Source: Trichoplusia ni (Eukaryota; Arthropoda; Insecta; Lepidoptera; Noctuidae). Taken from it: a stretch of DNA of 64,000 nt. This document shows, piece by piece, positions 48,097-60,093 of the stretch. Positions within the stretch are counted from its first letter, which is position 1. Every line of letters starts with the position of its first letter. Made by a program: the position numbers and the translations under genes. Location of the stretch: assembly GCF_003590095.1 (NCBI RefSeq), contig NC_039479.1:1922001-1986000 (forward strand). The letters are read 5' to 3'. The notes under the pieces are model-generated. The model was not told where the DNA came from. It made no database searches and saw only the letters and a list, made by a program, of their open reading frames with translations.

Positions 48097-51000
48097 ATGG
48101 AGGACATGGCTAGACTTGCTGTGGTCGAACAGAGCCTTAGGGATGTGGATAAATTTAATAAAGTGTTATACGAGCTTCTGCGGCTAATCAATCACATTTT
48201 AGAAAATCCTCACGATAAATCATTAAGAACGATTAAAAGTGATATTCTAAAAGATGAATTAAAGTGTGATGCGTTCAATGAATACTTAAAATATGTCGGC
48301 TTTCGACCGGTAAGTAGTTGCCTATTAATATTCGTAACATAAAATAATAGTCTTATAAGTACAAATTGTTGTTCCAGACAATTAAACTCTTTATTTAAAA
48401 AAATTCTTATCTTGAAGGCTGTGCATGTAAAGGCATTCTCCACTTAAGAAAACATATACCTATGGATCATCATTTAATTATCTTATATGTGCATTAGGAA
48501 AATATAAAATCTGTATTTATAAAATGCATAAAATGAAAGGTTGATTCAGTTGATGATGAAGTCCGCGCACCAATTTTTTTAGCTTTTCAAATGGCTATTC
48601 CCAAAAAAAATAAAGCTATTATGTATTTTATTTTCTGTAAGCACTGCATGACATGTGCACTGTGTTAATCACCAAATGTTGTTTGTCAGATTATAGGGTA
48701 TATATATATACATATATACAACATTACACAGAAACTAACCAGTAGAATACCAAATTCCCTGTTCAATCACAGATGCTAAATATTTAATAATAATAGGCAT
48801 GTGGGCTTACAAAGGGCATGTTATGCTATTAGACACGGGCGAGATTACACAGCAAAGAAAAACACGCCATATAATAAGTATATGAAGCCATTTGCAGATT
48901 CTTTGAGAGTAGCTGAACACAGACTAACTGCTTCACCAGCCACTAAAAGAATAATATAATATTCCACACCTTCACACAATGCCATCTAGTCTCAAACTAA
49001 GCAAAGCGTATGAGTATTAAACAGACTGATAAACTTATATATTTCTAAATATATACATAATTATAGATCGATCACACCCAGACAAAGAACAAAATGATCA
49101 TGCTCATAACACTAACATTTGTCCTGAGTGGGAATCTAACCCACAACCTCCAGTATAGCAGACAGGGCCATCAACCACTAGACCAACAGGCCAGTTGGAT
49201 GGTTCCTAAATAGATGTTCATAATCTTTGAAATTTTCTGCCTTCCTTTTTATTTCATCAACTGTTTTACACCTAAGCTTGAACATGTAACTGACAATATA
49301 TTATAATACTTTCATATTCTATGTTTAATTGCAGGAAGGCACAGAACTAACATATCCCAAGGAGCAGACATTGAGTAACTTAAGGATGGCCCAAGCAGCA
49401 ATTGAAAGGAAGATAAATTTTTGTTACGGCCCGGTACACATGCAGAAAAGCGTTAGATTCAGAGTGGTTCCGAAGAAGATGGAGCTAAGACCTTCACATA
49501 TACTGGTATTGTATGTTCTGGTTGTGGCTTTATGTTGTGCCTTGTAGACACTATAGAAAAAAAAATTATAGATGTAAATAATAAACCCACATTTTAAATG
49601 TCACTCCATTCAAATTTTACTAAAATTGGTCCAGCCTTTTTTATAGTTGGAAATTGCATTGTCATCGGTCAGCTTATTGGGAAGTGCCTCAAAATTGAGT
49701 TGCAAAAATCCAACTGAACAACAAATAAACAAGAGAGTGAGATATAAAAACATGGGAATAGAATGGTTCAGAATCCTGGCAACACCTTAAGTAAAATTCT
49801 GGAACTGAAAGTAACTAAAATGTGGAGTTCACTGTTATATCGTGTTTATTGACGTCAAGTTTACATGGTGCTTTGGCTGCAGAGAAACAACAGCACAAAA
49901 ATGTTTCTACCGATGTATACAAGCCACTACTTTATAATAAAACAATGTACAAGTGTTTACTATGGAATCATTGATGATTGAGTACAACATCTATATCCAA
50001 AGTAATAACAGTCTGTGAGCCTACCATGCTTATACCTAAACCACTCAACTGATTATGATGAAATTTGTTAATGCACAAATTAAGCTAGTTTAGCAGGTTT
50101 AAGCCTCCTTTAACCTTAGTTTCAACTTTGCATGTTAATTATTTCTGTTGTAGACAACAAAAAATCCATTGCTATTAAAAATAGAGACGATGTTCAACCA
50201 CGTCCTGATGTATGAAGACGAGGAACTGCAAGAGCTGGCTCGGGAGAAGATACCACTCGTCACGCTGCAGCTGATGGCACTCGACAGAGTCAGGGAGCAA
50301 CAGAAGCTGATTAAAACTGGTGAGGTTCTATCATCATGTCAGCATGATGTCATGCACTTCTAGGTACAGACTTCAACCCGTTTTGAATTGGCACCTTTAG
50401 TACAGTTAGTCTGCCAAAGCCACCATGACCCAAACTCCCTAATCGACCATTGTTTTTGCCTATGTTGGGAGCATCCCCTGGCAACCTTCAGCTTTTATAA
50501 AATAACGTAGGTCTGGAGTCCACGGGCTCTTACTCGAAAACTTGTTGTATGCTTAAAAATAATTCTATACACAACTAAGTTAATTTAAAACAAATCAACG
50601 TATGTTCGGGCAAAACTCACTTCAAATAAAACAAGTCAAAGAGTTTATTTAATCTTACTGATACTATAGTCATGACCATTGTTATATGCCTACAACATTT
50701 CCGCTGTACTCATTTAAAAAAAGCTCACACCACCCGATAAATTGTTTCGTGTCTTGGGATCGAGCCCTTTGACATGCTAATCTTACTCTCTTACCATATA
50801 CAATAGACCTCCAAATTGTATAAAATTCAGTTGTTTCCTTTAATGTTGTTCTGATGATTTTTTTATTCTTAGGAGAGCTAAAAGGTCCTGACCTGCCGTT
50901 CGACATAGCCCTGCTGATGGAGCTGCTGGGCTGGTTCAAGTACAAGTTCTTCACGTGGGTGGACCAGCCCAACTGTGAGAACTGCGGCGGCGAGACTGTC

Positions 51001-54000
51001 TTCTCTCAGACCCTCACCGTGACCTTGGAGACCGAAACTTGTAGGATGGAGGTCAGTTTCCATACCTGTCATCGACGCTTAAGGCCCCTTGTACTGTATT
51101 TAGAGCAAATTTACCATTTTCGCATGTAGATTCTCGTGAAAGACAAGCAAGACTTATCTTGATACACAACACAGCTTATGTGGAAAAATGACAAAAATCT
51201 TGTATAGCTTCTAAGATGATTCTTGCCGCACACAGCAGCATAAGAGACAAGGTGACATACGAAAAGATAGGTACTTACGCAGAATGTGTATCGCAAGAAA
51301 TCTTCGTGAAATTTTCATTCAAACGTTAGTTTTACAAAACGTCTCTTTTGCTAGTCCTAATTCTCACTAGTCTTTATTTTCTTTAAAGTTGTTAAATAAT
51401 GTAGTGACATATATTTGGGTTAAAACCCTAGGTGTACAAATGCCCGTCTTGCGGCGGCGGCGCCCGCTTCGCGCGTCACAACGACGTCCGCACGTTGCTG
51501 CGCACGCGCCGCGGCCGCTGCGGCGAGTGGGCCAACTGCTTCGCGCTGCTCTGCCGGGCGCTGGGATACGACACGCGATACGTGTACGATACCAGCGACC
51601 ACGTCTGGTGCGAGGTAATGACTGAATTATACACAAATAAATATTTACTAACTGTCCCCGCAAACTTTGTTTTGCCATACAAATGAGTTCAAGGGATTAA
51701 AAAATAAAACAACAGGTCACGAGTTCTCAGACCTACCGCAGGCACACAAAATTTCATTAGAATCGGTCGAACCGTTTCGGAGAAATACAATTTCGTACCT
51801 GAAACGAGCATTTTTATAATAGATTTATTTTCAGATACTTAGAAGCAAATCATGTATTTTTTCATGTTTTAATTAATCAAATCATTTGAAAATTTGTCGG
51901 CATATGATTGTTTTTAACTACTAAATATAGGAATTCTGAGCATTTTGGCAACCAGTCTCAAGGGGTATCGTGTTGCACAGATAACTCTCTTAAGGAGTAA
52001 ATTGGATCAATTAAAGAGAACAACTTTATCAACGAAATCAAGAAAACTGAAGAAAGAAAATACAAGAAGTCGTGGATAAACTAGAGGAAGGTTTTACCCT
52101 GCAATGGGACAATGCTGGCTTAAGAATACATTGCCTCACTGCCGGGCAAAATCCTTTCCCTTACAGTCAACACTCACCACAACGATTGGAAGATTCAACG
52201 AAGACCTACCGAATTGGAATCGCACAAGAACTTTTAGTATCAAGCTGTATTTACAAAGAATTGTAAACCTTATTGTAATAGATATAACATATGATTTTCG
52301 TTTCTCTTGCAACCTTATAATATTTCGCTTTTGTGTATGTTTATTACTAAATTTCAATGAAATACTATGAGTTGAAAGTTGCCAGCATAAAATCAATGTA
52401 ATAATAATAATATGAGACATCTAAAGCGCCCTCTACATTTAAAATTTCATAGGTTTTTGACTACGACTCAAACACGTGGCTCCACGCCGACCCTTGCGAG
52501 GCTAAGCTGAACGCGCCACTCATGTATGCCCACGGCTGGGGAAAAAAGCTGGCCTACGTCATCGCCGTGTCCAGGGACGACTTGCAAGACGTCACGTGGC
52601 GGTACACCGTGAATCATAAAGAGGTAAGAAAACAGATAATTATACGTGTAAAGCTCATTGCTAAGCTATGATTGCACAATTTGATTCGTTCATACGTTAA
52701 GCTACGCTAGACACGAGTGGTCCGTGGATGATCATGTCGTGGTGTGTATCAGACAAGAAACAAATAAACACAAATTCAAACGGAGACTTAAAAAGTACTT
52801 GTTAAATAATATGTAAATACATATCTATGTGTATAACTTTTATATGTATAATATATGTGTAAAATTAACTAAATTGCGACTCGTCCACAGGCAAACCGAT
52901 AAACCGGTTTTGTGGAGCACTACATATTGTAATTGTATATTTAACGAATAAAAATAAATAAATAAATAAATAAATAATGAGTGACCATCTATGTCATAAA
53001 GAGTTCCTCGCTGCTGTGGAATCAATTTACGGGTAGTCAGAAGTCCAGGTAACTGAGTTGAAGAGGTCTGTTTGACAGTCGCTCATCGTAAAGCATTGGT
53101 ACTAAGCCGAATCCGGTTAACCGAAATGTAACTTTTATAACACTATTTTTGACTACTCTTTATGGGTCTTGCAGTTGTGGAAATGAGACGCCGCTCACAC
53201 TCAGCACCGACACCTGGTCATCTGTATCAATATCTATGTGGGCAGGTGTTGCTTCACCTCTTACTGAGTCTTGTAGCTGTGGAAGAGAGACGCCGCTCTA
53301 CACTTTAATAGAGCACCTTCTCCCTCCCACACCTGTTCACCTGTAGCTATGTGTGCAGGTGTTGTCCCGCCGCACGTTATGCAGCGAGTCTGAGCTGGTG
53401 CAGTGCATCCTGTCGCTGCGCGCGCACCGCCAGCGCCAGCTGTCGGACGCGCGCCGCACTCACCTCGCCAAGCGGACGCTGCAGGAACTAGCCACGCTCA
53501 TGGTCGAGAGGTAACTAAAATATACTGTCCGGTTTAAGAAGATATTTTTGACAGGTCTAAAAATGAACCAAAAAATTGAGTTGCAAAAATCCAACGGGAC
53601 GACAAACAAACAAACAAGAAAAGTGAGTGTATGAAAACGTGGCAAAAAATCGGTTGTCCATGAAGTGGGTCTACTGACGATAATTGAATGTCATAACGTC
53701 ATAAGATAATAATGATGGACTGGATTTCAATTTTGCATCGGAAAAAAATTGACAATGGAAGTTTTCGTGCGTGCAGGATTAAAGCAAAATTAGCAGCAAA
53801 ATTATAAGACGTTGTCGCTTAAAAAAACACTGACTCGATTTAAAGTAAATTTGATTTCTTGATAAAACAGGAAGCCAACAGACTATGAGTCTCACGGCCG
53901 TATCTCCGGCTCTCTCCAGTGGCGCAGCGGTCGCGGGGAGGTCGGCAGCCAGCCGCAGGGTCGCAGCTTCGAGTTCACCAAGCCCGGCGAGTGCTCCGTA

Positions 54001-56006
54001 CGGTATCACGCCAATACCGACAAATACAAGTAATTACTTACTAGACAAGATGTTGATAGATAATAAGGGCATCTATTCATTATTAATAGACTAGAACTAA
54101 GCACTTTCGAAACATCAATAAAATAAAAACATGGCAGCATGCTTTTTCACGCCACCTTTCACCGCTCCTTAAGTCCCTCAACTGTGTAAGAGAAATAGCA
54201 CCGCAGAGATATAACCCTTAAAATTCGTGGATATAATACCAGTATATATACAGGACAGACACGAGGAGCTCGTGGCTAAGTGGCCAGTACACCTTGAACC
54301 AGCAGAACAATCATGAACATAGTTAACTTAACAAAAAGTAATCTATTTTTTATAACTTGTTTTGGCAGGATCATTGAGGCCGGCGTTGAGTTGGAACCAG
54401 TCCTGACCTGGTCTGCGGGAGTGTACTCCTCTAAAAACGTCTTCCGGAAGGTGGAACAAGATTGGCGGATGGTCTACTTAGCGAGAGATGGTTAGTTTCG
54501 CAACATTGTTGTATCCGATGAAATTTGAACCTTATTGCAGTTACTTATAATAACTATCTCATTAGCACGGTGTGGAATATGATTTATGTGTAAGCTTGGT
54601 AGCACTAGTACGTTTTATTAAGGCGTAGAACAGCACCCTTCCCTCTGAGTGTTGTAAGAGGTGACCAAGTGAACAAATATGTAGGAGAATGGGCAACAGT
54701 ATTTAACTTAAAAAAAACTGCAACGCTAAACTTGATGTAATTTTTATCTGACCAAATGATAGCTATTTCACTTTAAATGAAAGAGAATAAAAAAAACAGT
54801 TCATCGACTCAGAAGATCTAAGGTGCGGAAGTTAAAAAATCGCATTGAAACCTCTTCCTTCTTAAAGTTGATTGAAAACTAAGTTGTCATTGTGATCATT
54901 ACCCTACTTGCCCAGCGTGCTTATAATTAGACAAAACCTCCCCCTACTTCGAACTACCTACTCATCAACTGGCTTTAAAAATCAATCTCAAATCGTTTTT
55001 ATATACTAAGGGCCGATTTTTCAATCGCCGGATAACTTTTATCTGAGGAATAAATATGGCCGTTTGACATATTTTCTACTAGCTTTTCGCCCGCGTCGAT
55101 GTCGGTTATATCGCGATTCCAAATGAACTTTTCTAAAGTCCGGGATAAAAAGTATCCTATGTTCTTTTTCAAGGTCAACTCTATCTCTGTACCAAATTTC
55201 ATTAAAATCAGTTAAGTGGTTTAGACGTAACAGACAGACAGAGTTACTTTCACATTTATAATATTAGTAAGGCTAAGGATAAGTAAGTGATACACTTATT
55301 ACGGTTGTGCAGAGGACGCTAGTTTGGGCAGCGTGTCGTGGCGGCTGGAGGCGGGCGCGGGGCTGCGGCTGAGCGGGCTGCGGCTGCGCGCCTCGCTGCT
55401 GCAGCGGGCGGGCGCGCGCGTGGCCTGGGCACTCGCCTACGACGCCGAGCCCGCTGAACCCGCGCCCTTCGATAACGAACAGCTACGTATGTATCACTTC
55501 TTCATCTCGATAAACCGTCTTAGCGTCAGAGTTAACAAAATGCTTCTAGGTTTCAGACTTAACACACCCTTTTCAATATTCATAGGGACATTAGTGTGCA
55601 GGAATTCGAAACTACGACCTTTGACTTGGCAGTCTTACGGTCAAACTACTAAGCTATCACTAAACACACATCCCTATATTTTATTTCTATTTTGAACTTT
55701 CCTCTCGCGGTTCATAGGAAAAGCAGTACCTAGTAACAGTAATCTGAATGATTATGGACCACGGCAATTTCAGCCTAATTCCTACCTATGCAGGAAAACT
55801 CTATTATCTGTGTAAAGCTCCATGTTTATTTATCTGCAGAAAGTGGTGTGTGCCTGCCTCGCAGCTGCGTGTCTCTGGAGCTGCGCGCGCAGCTCTCTGG
55901 CGGCGAGGGCGAGACGGCCTGGCAACACGCGCAGCTGTGTCGCCAGCCGCTCGATGCCAAGCCACCCGCTCTCGTCATCACTGCTACAGTCGTGCCACAC
56001 TCTTAG
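48097..56006 (+). CDS. NGLY1: Peptide:N-glycanase (PNGase)
   Basis: Cytosolic amidase that removes N-glycans from misfolded glycoproteins during ER-associated degradation. Exons: 48097-48309, 49335-49433, 50154-50319, 50873-51051, 51432-51614, 52453-52623, 53359-53510, 53871-54029, 54369-54490, 55313-55486, 55840-56006; 1,785 coding bases, 594 aa, in frame throughout. An N-terminal PUB domain (about 10-95) is followed by the transglutaminase-like core. Zinc ligands are C194, C197 (NCENC) and C223, C226 (KCPSC). The catalytic triad is C249 (GRCGEWANCF), H276 (SDHVWCE) and D293 (WLHADPCE). The triad spacing of 27 and 17 residues equals that of human NGLY1 as I recall it. WGKKLAYVIAVSRDD and DVTWRY follow, then a C-terminal PAW-type mannose-binding region (about 390-594). 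The true start is the ATG at 48097; an in-frame TTG at 48088 is not needed. All catalytic residues are present, so activity is expected. Confidence 0.97.
49118..49202 (-). mobile_element. tRNA-like SINE fragment in NGLY1 intron 2
   Basis: Read on the minus strand it gives a tRNA-like head (ggcctgttggtctagtggtt) and box B-like gggttagattccc. It lies inside the intron 49334 side of NGLY1 exon 2. Confidence 0.55.
49598..49762 (+). repeat. Repeat family 'TTGAGTTGCAAAAATCC', copy in NGLY1 intron 2
   Basis: Contains ttactaaaattggtccagcc, aaaattgagttgcaaaaatc and caacaaataaacaagagagt. Same family as the copies at 46,268 and 53,560. Confidence 0.65.
51712..51815 (+). repeat. Repeat fragment in NGLY1 intron 5
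   Basis: acaaaatttcattagaatcg followed by gtcgaaccgtttcggagaa is a common lepidopteran repeat 3' region. Truncated. Confidence 0.45.
52690..52978 (+). mobile_element. 5'-truncated LINE 3' end with (AATA)n tail in NGLY1 intron 6
   Basis: The plus strand encodes a short basic tail NKHKFKRRLKKYLLNN before TAA, typical of the end of a Jockey/CR1-type reverse transcriptase. A 3' UTR and an (AATA)n tail at about 52948-52978 follow. Truncation at the 5' end is the usual LINE insertion outcome. Confidence 0.6.
52948..52978 (+). repeat. (AATA)n microsatellite at the LINE tail
   Basis: About seven AATA units. Likely generated by target-primed reverse transcription. Confidence 0.8.
53164..53358 (+). 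repeat. Two tandem units of a palindromic repeat abutting NGLY1 exon 7
   Basis: Unit 1 has cttgcagttgtggaaatgag and acgccgctcacac; unit 2 (about 102 bases on) has cttgtagctgtggaagagag and acgccgctctacac. Both units end in a copy of the splice acceptor: ctatgtgggcag (AG at 53244-53245) and ctatgtgtgcag (AG at 53357-53358). The second is the one that keeps the frame of exon 7. Confidence 0.65.
53560..53660 (+). repeat. Repeat family 'TTGAGTTGCAAAAATCC', copy in NGLY1 intron 7
   Basis: aaaaattgagttgcaaaaat then gacgacaaacaaacaaacaa. Truncated at the left. Confidence 0.65.
55058..55275 (-). repeat. Related lepidopteran repeat in NGLY1 intron 9
   Basis: ctagcttttcgcccgcgtcg at the left, cctatgttctttttcaaggt in the middle and a cagacagacagagttacttt/tttataatattagtaagg right end. 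Same broad superfamily as the 270-bp copies but a different subfamily. Confidence 0.65.
55588..55665 (-). mobile_element. Second tRNA-like SINE family, inverted copy in NGLY1 intron 10
   Basis: Inverse of the 23,985 copy: gactgccaagtcaaaggtcg and gtagtttcgaattcc on the minus strand. Confidence 0.55.
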
Positions 56007-56345
56007 CCCACTCACACAGATGGACAGCGGCGGGTTGGCAACACGCGCATCTTTGCCAGTACCAAATCGACGCGCTTCTCATCACCGCGATATTCATGCC
56101 TCACTCCTACCCCAGACCCAAACTTAGGTTGCGCGAACGCGGAAGAATAGCATCATGCGCTGCTGTGTCTCCAGCCGCTCACTGTCATCATCTCTGGCAA
56201 GCTCCTAGCCCACACTCAGCTGGGCGCAGCAAATTGGCAGCCTGCGCAGCAGTGCCTCCATCGACTCAATGCAAAGCTGTCCGTTCTCGTCATCGCTGCC
56301 ACAGTTATAACCCACTCCAATGTCAGTCTGGCAACACGATCGAGC
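55918..56345 (+). repeat. Degenerate tandem copies of the NGLY1 last-exon segment
   Basis: The last coding segment of NGLY1 contains ggcaacacgcgcagctgtgt (55921). Related segments follow past the stop: ggcaacacgcgcatctttgc at 56037, catcatgcgctgctgtgtct near 56151, ggcagcctgcgcagcagtgc at 56236, and ggcaacacgatcgagcatgc at 56330. Downstream parts of the unit (tctcgtcatc, acagt, cccactc) recur too. Units are about 85-115 bases and diverged, so the array is old. The first unit is coding; the rest lie in the 3' UTR. Confidence 0.75.
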
Positions 56346-56359
56346 ATGCAGCTAGGTGC

Positions 56360-56365
56360 AATAAA
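56360..56365 (+). terminator. AATAAA polyadenylation signal (NGLY1)
   Basis: First AATAAA after the NGLY1 stop, about 355 bases downstream and just past the tandem exon-derived repeats. Confidence 0.45.
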
Positions 56366-56374
56366 ATTAATTAA

Positions 56375-58024
56375 TAAAAATGAAGTATAAAACTCATTCG
56401 GCTACCTTACAATTAAAACACCAATCAATGGCAAGTTTTTTAAAGATCCGTCAGATTATTATTTTTAAACCCGTATTTTTGCTAAGAAAATAAAATCATC
56501 AAGTTTGTGCTCAAGCGTTACGTCATCATTTTGTAAATCTAAATTATGGCGGATCGAATCCTTTTTACTTAATTAAAAAGAAATTAGTCTAATTAATATT
56601 TTGTCTATCCGTTCGAAATACCGGATATCTAATAGTCGTTAATTTCTACCTGCAATATTCAGAAGCAATAATAATATAGATTAAGTCCTTACTTTTATAT
56701 CGTAACCATTCCAATATTTATACACTATTTACTATAACTAGATTTTGTAACACATATATCTATTTAGCTATATACGATAATAAAATGACCACTGAATATG
56801 ATTCATTAAACTTTGTCCGTTATAGGAAAAACCATTTGATAGTTTCTTTCAAGTATAATACGATTTAAAACTTGAATTTAGCTACGGATTTCACTTAAAA
56901 TCGATTTAGCAACCTGTTTCACGTCACTTTTTGATCAATTTTATGACCTGTCAAAAGGTTTTTCTTAAAACAGACATCATATATTTTTGTCCTTGTAGTA
57001 TTTACTGTATGATTGGCACTTGATACAAGCACAACGTAGGAAAATAGTACATTAAAAAGACAGTATGGGTTGTGCAATAAATTATACTAAAATGTAGATC
57101 GCTAGTGTAGTCAAAAAATAAACTAAATTGAGTTTTACATCAAATGTGCCTATTTAGACATAAAAAATTTCGTATTTTTGTAGTTTTTGAACTCAATAAA
57201 ACCTCCTTTGCGATTCACTGGGTTCCGTATATATTAAATAGACACCTTCCATCTCGTAATTCTGCAAAAATATTACAATACTTATGTAAATCTTATATAC
57301 AATGTGCAGATGAAAATATGATTTATTAACATATATGGAACCCATGTCTTTGTGGTGGAACACGCTTCTTATTGTGATGTTAAAATATAAACATGAACTT
57401 ATTTATTGTTTCATTTGAATCCTAGCAAAACTTGGACATATTTGATTGTCTCAGAGAATCCCCTAAGAGGGGAAAATACAATGAAATTAAATATACGGGA
57501 ACTCGGGTAGTGTGCACAAGGAAGCAAGAGTGAAAACACACACACTCTGATTGGCTGACATTGAGTTTAAAAAATTGTTGACGAACAATCACCCACATAT
57601 TTTTAACAATCGGTGGTCGAAAATCGTCTGAAATAACTAGCCCTCTGACTAGAGGGTCAGAAAAGAAAAGAAGAAACTTGGACTCCCAACTATATTTCGT
57701 ATTTTTTGGTTATCAGGAGGTTCCTCATGGGCACCCAATTCGGGGGAGAAAGCGGACACTGTCAGGCTCTTACTGATTAAACCTGAACCGCCGTGCAACG
57801 TCCCCCGCATTCTGACGTGAATAGTAATTTATTATGCATTTGGATTCCCAGTACGACAAATTTGTAAATACCCTCGAAAAATAGTCTAGCAGTCAAAGCG
57901 ACCGGTTCTACCAATTTACGTCAGATGGAGAGTCATATTCAGTACTAATGTTTATTTCTTTAGCATTTTCCATAGACCAAACAAATAAGGGTTTTTTTTT
58001 CAAAATGCATTATACATGTATTAA
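56375..58024. other. No gene seen between NGLY1 and the next repeat
   Basis: AT-rich; a repeat-like GC patch at about 57,715-57,815 (cacccaattcgggggagaaa). No coding signal. Confidence 0.6.
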
Positions 58025-58305
58025 GTACTAGCTGTTGCCCGCGACTTCGTCCCCGTGGGTAGAAGATATAAGTTATGTTTTATACCTGCCCTGTTTTTTT
58101 TCACATTTTCCATTCTATCTTCGCCCCTATTATTCGCAGCGTGATGATTTATAGCCTAAAGCCTTCCTCGATGAATGGTCTATTCAATACAAAAATATTT
58201 TTTCAATTTTAAAATAAAATTTCAAACCAGTAGTTCCTGAGATAAGCGCGTTCAAACAAACAAACAAACTCTTCAGCTTTATATATTAGTTTAGAAGTAT
58301 AGATT
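58025..58305 (-). repeat. Copy 3 of the 270-290 bp lepidopteran repeat
   Basis: tactagctgttgcccgcgac to ttatatattagtttagaagt. The internal words ttcgcccctattattcgcag and atgaatggtctattcaat match the other two copies. Confidence 0.75.
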
Positions 58306-59999
58306 ACTTGTACCTCAGGTAAGTCTCGAACCCACATTCACTGGCATTTTTTGAGGTAATTTTCTTAATACCTATACTTTATCGAACTATTCAAATTAAA
58401 AAGCATTCACAGTTAATTGTTATTTAATGTCCAAGTAACAAAATTGATTGATAGACAATTTGATTCATGGAAAAATCGGGTCAGGGGTTTGGGACATTTT
58501 TAATTAACTGAACAGCGTCTAAAAGCGGTTATTCAAACGTAGGTATATTAGGCTCTATTACGGGCTCAAAGTCTTTGGGAAAAATCCAAACGGCTAGTTA
58601 TTGCCATAAGATATCGTTAAATTCGTCAGAATTGTAATGACGTAAACTCAATAAATATTAAGTCGAATTTTAATAGATAAGTTATGAAAAACTTATTTTT
58701 TTCCTTTTCAGTTCACTATTTTTAAGCAGTCAAGTTCTTAAAATAGTTAATTCCGAGAAAAAAAACACTTGAAAGCAATACATAGGTAGTCACGTTATTG
58801 ATCTTTTATGATATTCGTCTAGAAGTATAAATATTAAACAGAGATGAACAATCTAAAGTACGATTTACCAATTTCTTATATTTTGTGGCAAATTTGGTAG
58901 GTATTTGCCTAGATGACCCCTCTGGAAGTAGGACATTGTGGAGGACCTATGACACTTACGCCTTTGAAGCCGCTGTCAAGCAAGTGCCAGATTAACCTAG
59001 CACCAAAAGTAGCAAATACTACGGGCCCCAACGTCTGTCTTTTTGAAAAAAAAAGGTAATACCATTTTTAAAATTGAGCCCCATTCGACGGCATACCGGG
59101 GGAAGTCTGTAGCACAAACATCGAAGATGGACTCCTTTTATTTGCCGGGGAATGAAGTATCTCCTATTTAAAGTTGCGGCCCCCTAGACAAAAAAAGAAT
59201 TAGCTTTCCTGAAGGTAATTCCGATAGTTTGCAGTCCGATATTTCCGGGTTCCCGTGATTGCTTGAGCCAGTAAAAATCGTGCCTCTCTTTCTTTTCCAG
59301 GGCTGAGAAAGTCGATAAGGCTTTAATACTTAGCTATTACTTCTATTTGAAAAGCCCTTGAAAGCTATTAGCAACCTAAATCAACACTCTTTGCTATCAA
59401 CCACATTTCTAACCCTGACGAAAACACCTGTGATGTTGTTGCCCTTTTTTGCCCTTTCTTAAAAGGTAAAACACAAGAAAGAGGATGGCATATCCAAATG
59501 AACGGTGTAAGGCAATACCTGGATTGGATACTAGAAGATCACACCAATATGGAAAGACCCCGCTCAAAGGAAAAACCCAAAAGCTAAGTAACAAATAATT
59601 AGGTACTTAGTTTGCATAGTACGTGAGAAAGCTATTTCTATCTGCCGGATCAATTTACCAAATACGCTTTTCTGTGTAGGAGTGTTGAGTATAAATAGCG
59701 ATATATATTATTTGTTGTATAGGTAGGTATTCTGTAAGCGTATGTTTTATGAATAAATGCATATGAATAGCATATTAAGTTAGTATAAGTACGTGTAGGT
59801 GGTACACACATTAATTTTAAGGAGTTTTGAAGCCACCTACAAAGTGTATAGAAGAAATATAAAATCACTCTTACCTATATTTAGCTAATACAATAAAACT
59901 TAAAAGCTTAACCATTTTCTATGCCTTATTAAAATAACGTTTCCAGAAAAACAAAAAGAACGATTCATAAAGGAAAAAAATGTTGAGCGCGTCTGCGGA
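58306..59999. other. Serpin upstream region, no gene seen
   Basis: Diverged repeat sequence at about 58,900-59,560, for example ttccgatagtttgcagtccg. The promoter of the second serpin begins near 60,000. Confidence 0.6.
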
Positions 60000-60067
60000 T
60001 GACGTCACGACATTAACTGACAATCAGGTTTCTTATACCTTGGTGATGAGAGCTAGCTAAGGTCAGT
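60000..60067 (+). promoter_or_regulatory. Core promoter of the second serpin gene
   Basis: A full CRE palindrome TGACGTCA (60000-60007) lies upstream of a TATA-like cttatacc (about 60032-60039) and an arthropod initiator TCAGT (60063-60067). The TATA-like box is about 26-32 bases before the initiator A. The start codon follows 29 bases after that A. This fits an inducible insect promoter with a very short 5' UTR. Confidence 0.6.
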
Positions 60068-60093
60068 GTGGTGCGACAACTCGATCCGGCAAC

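Noticed and set aside
52060..52266. 64-codon ORF in NGLY1 intron 6 as a gene
   Set aside because: Contains words of a common lepidopteran repeat (ttttaccctgcaatgggaca), no family match, and lies inside a well-defined intron.
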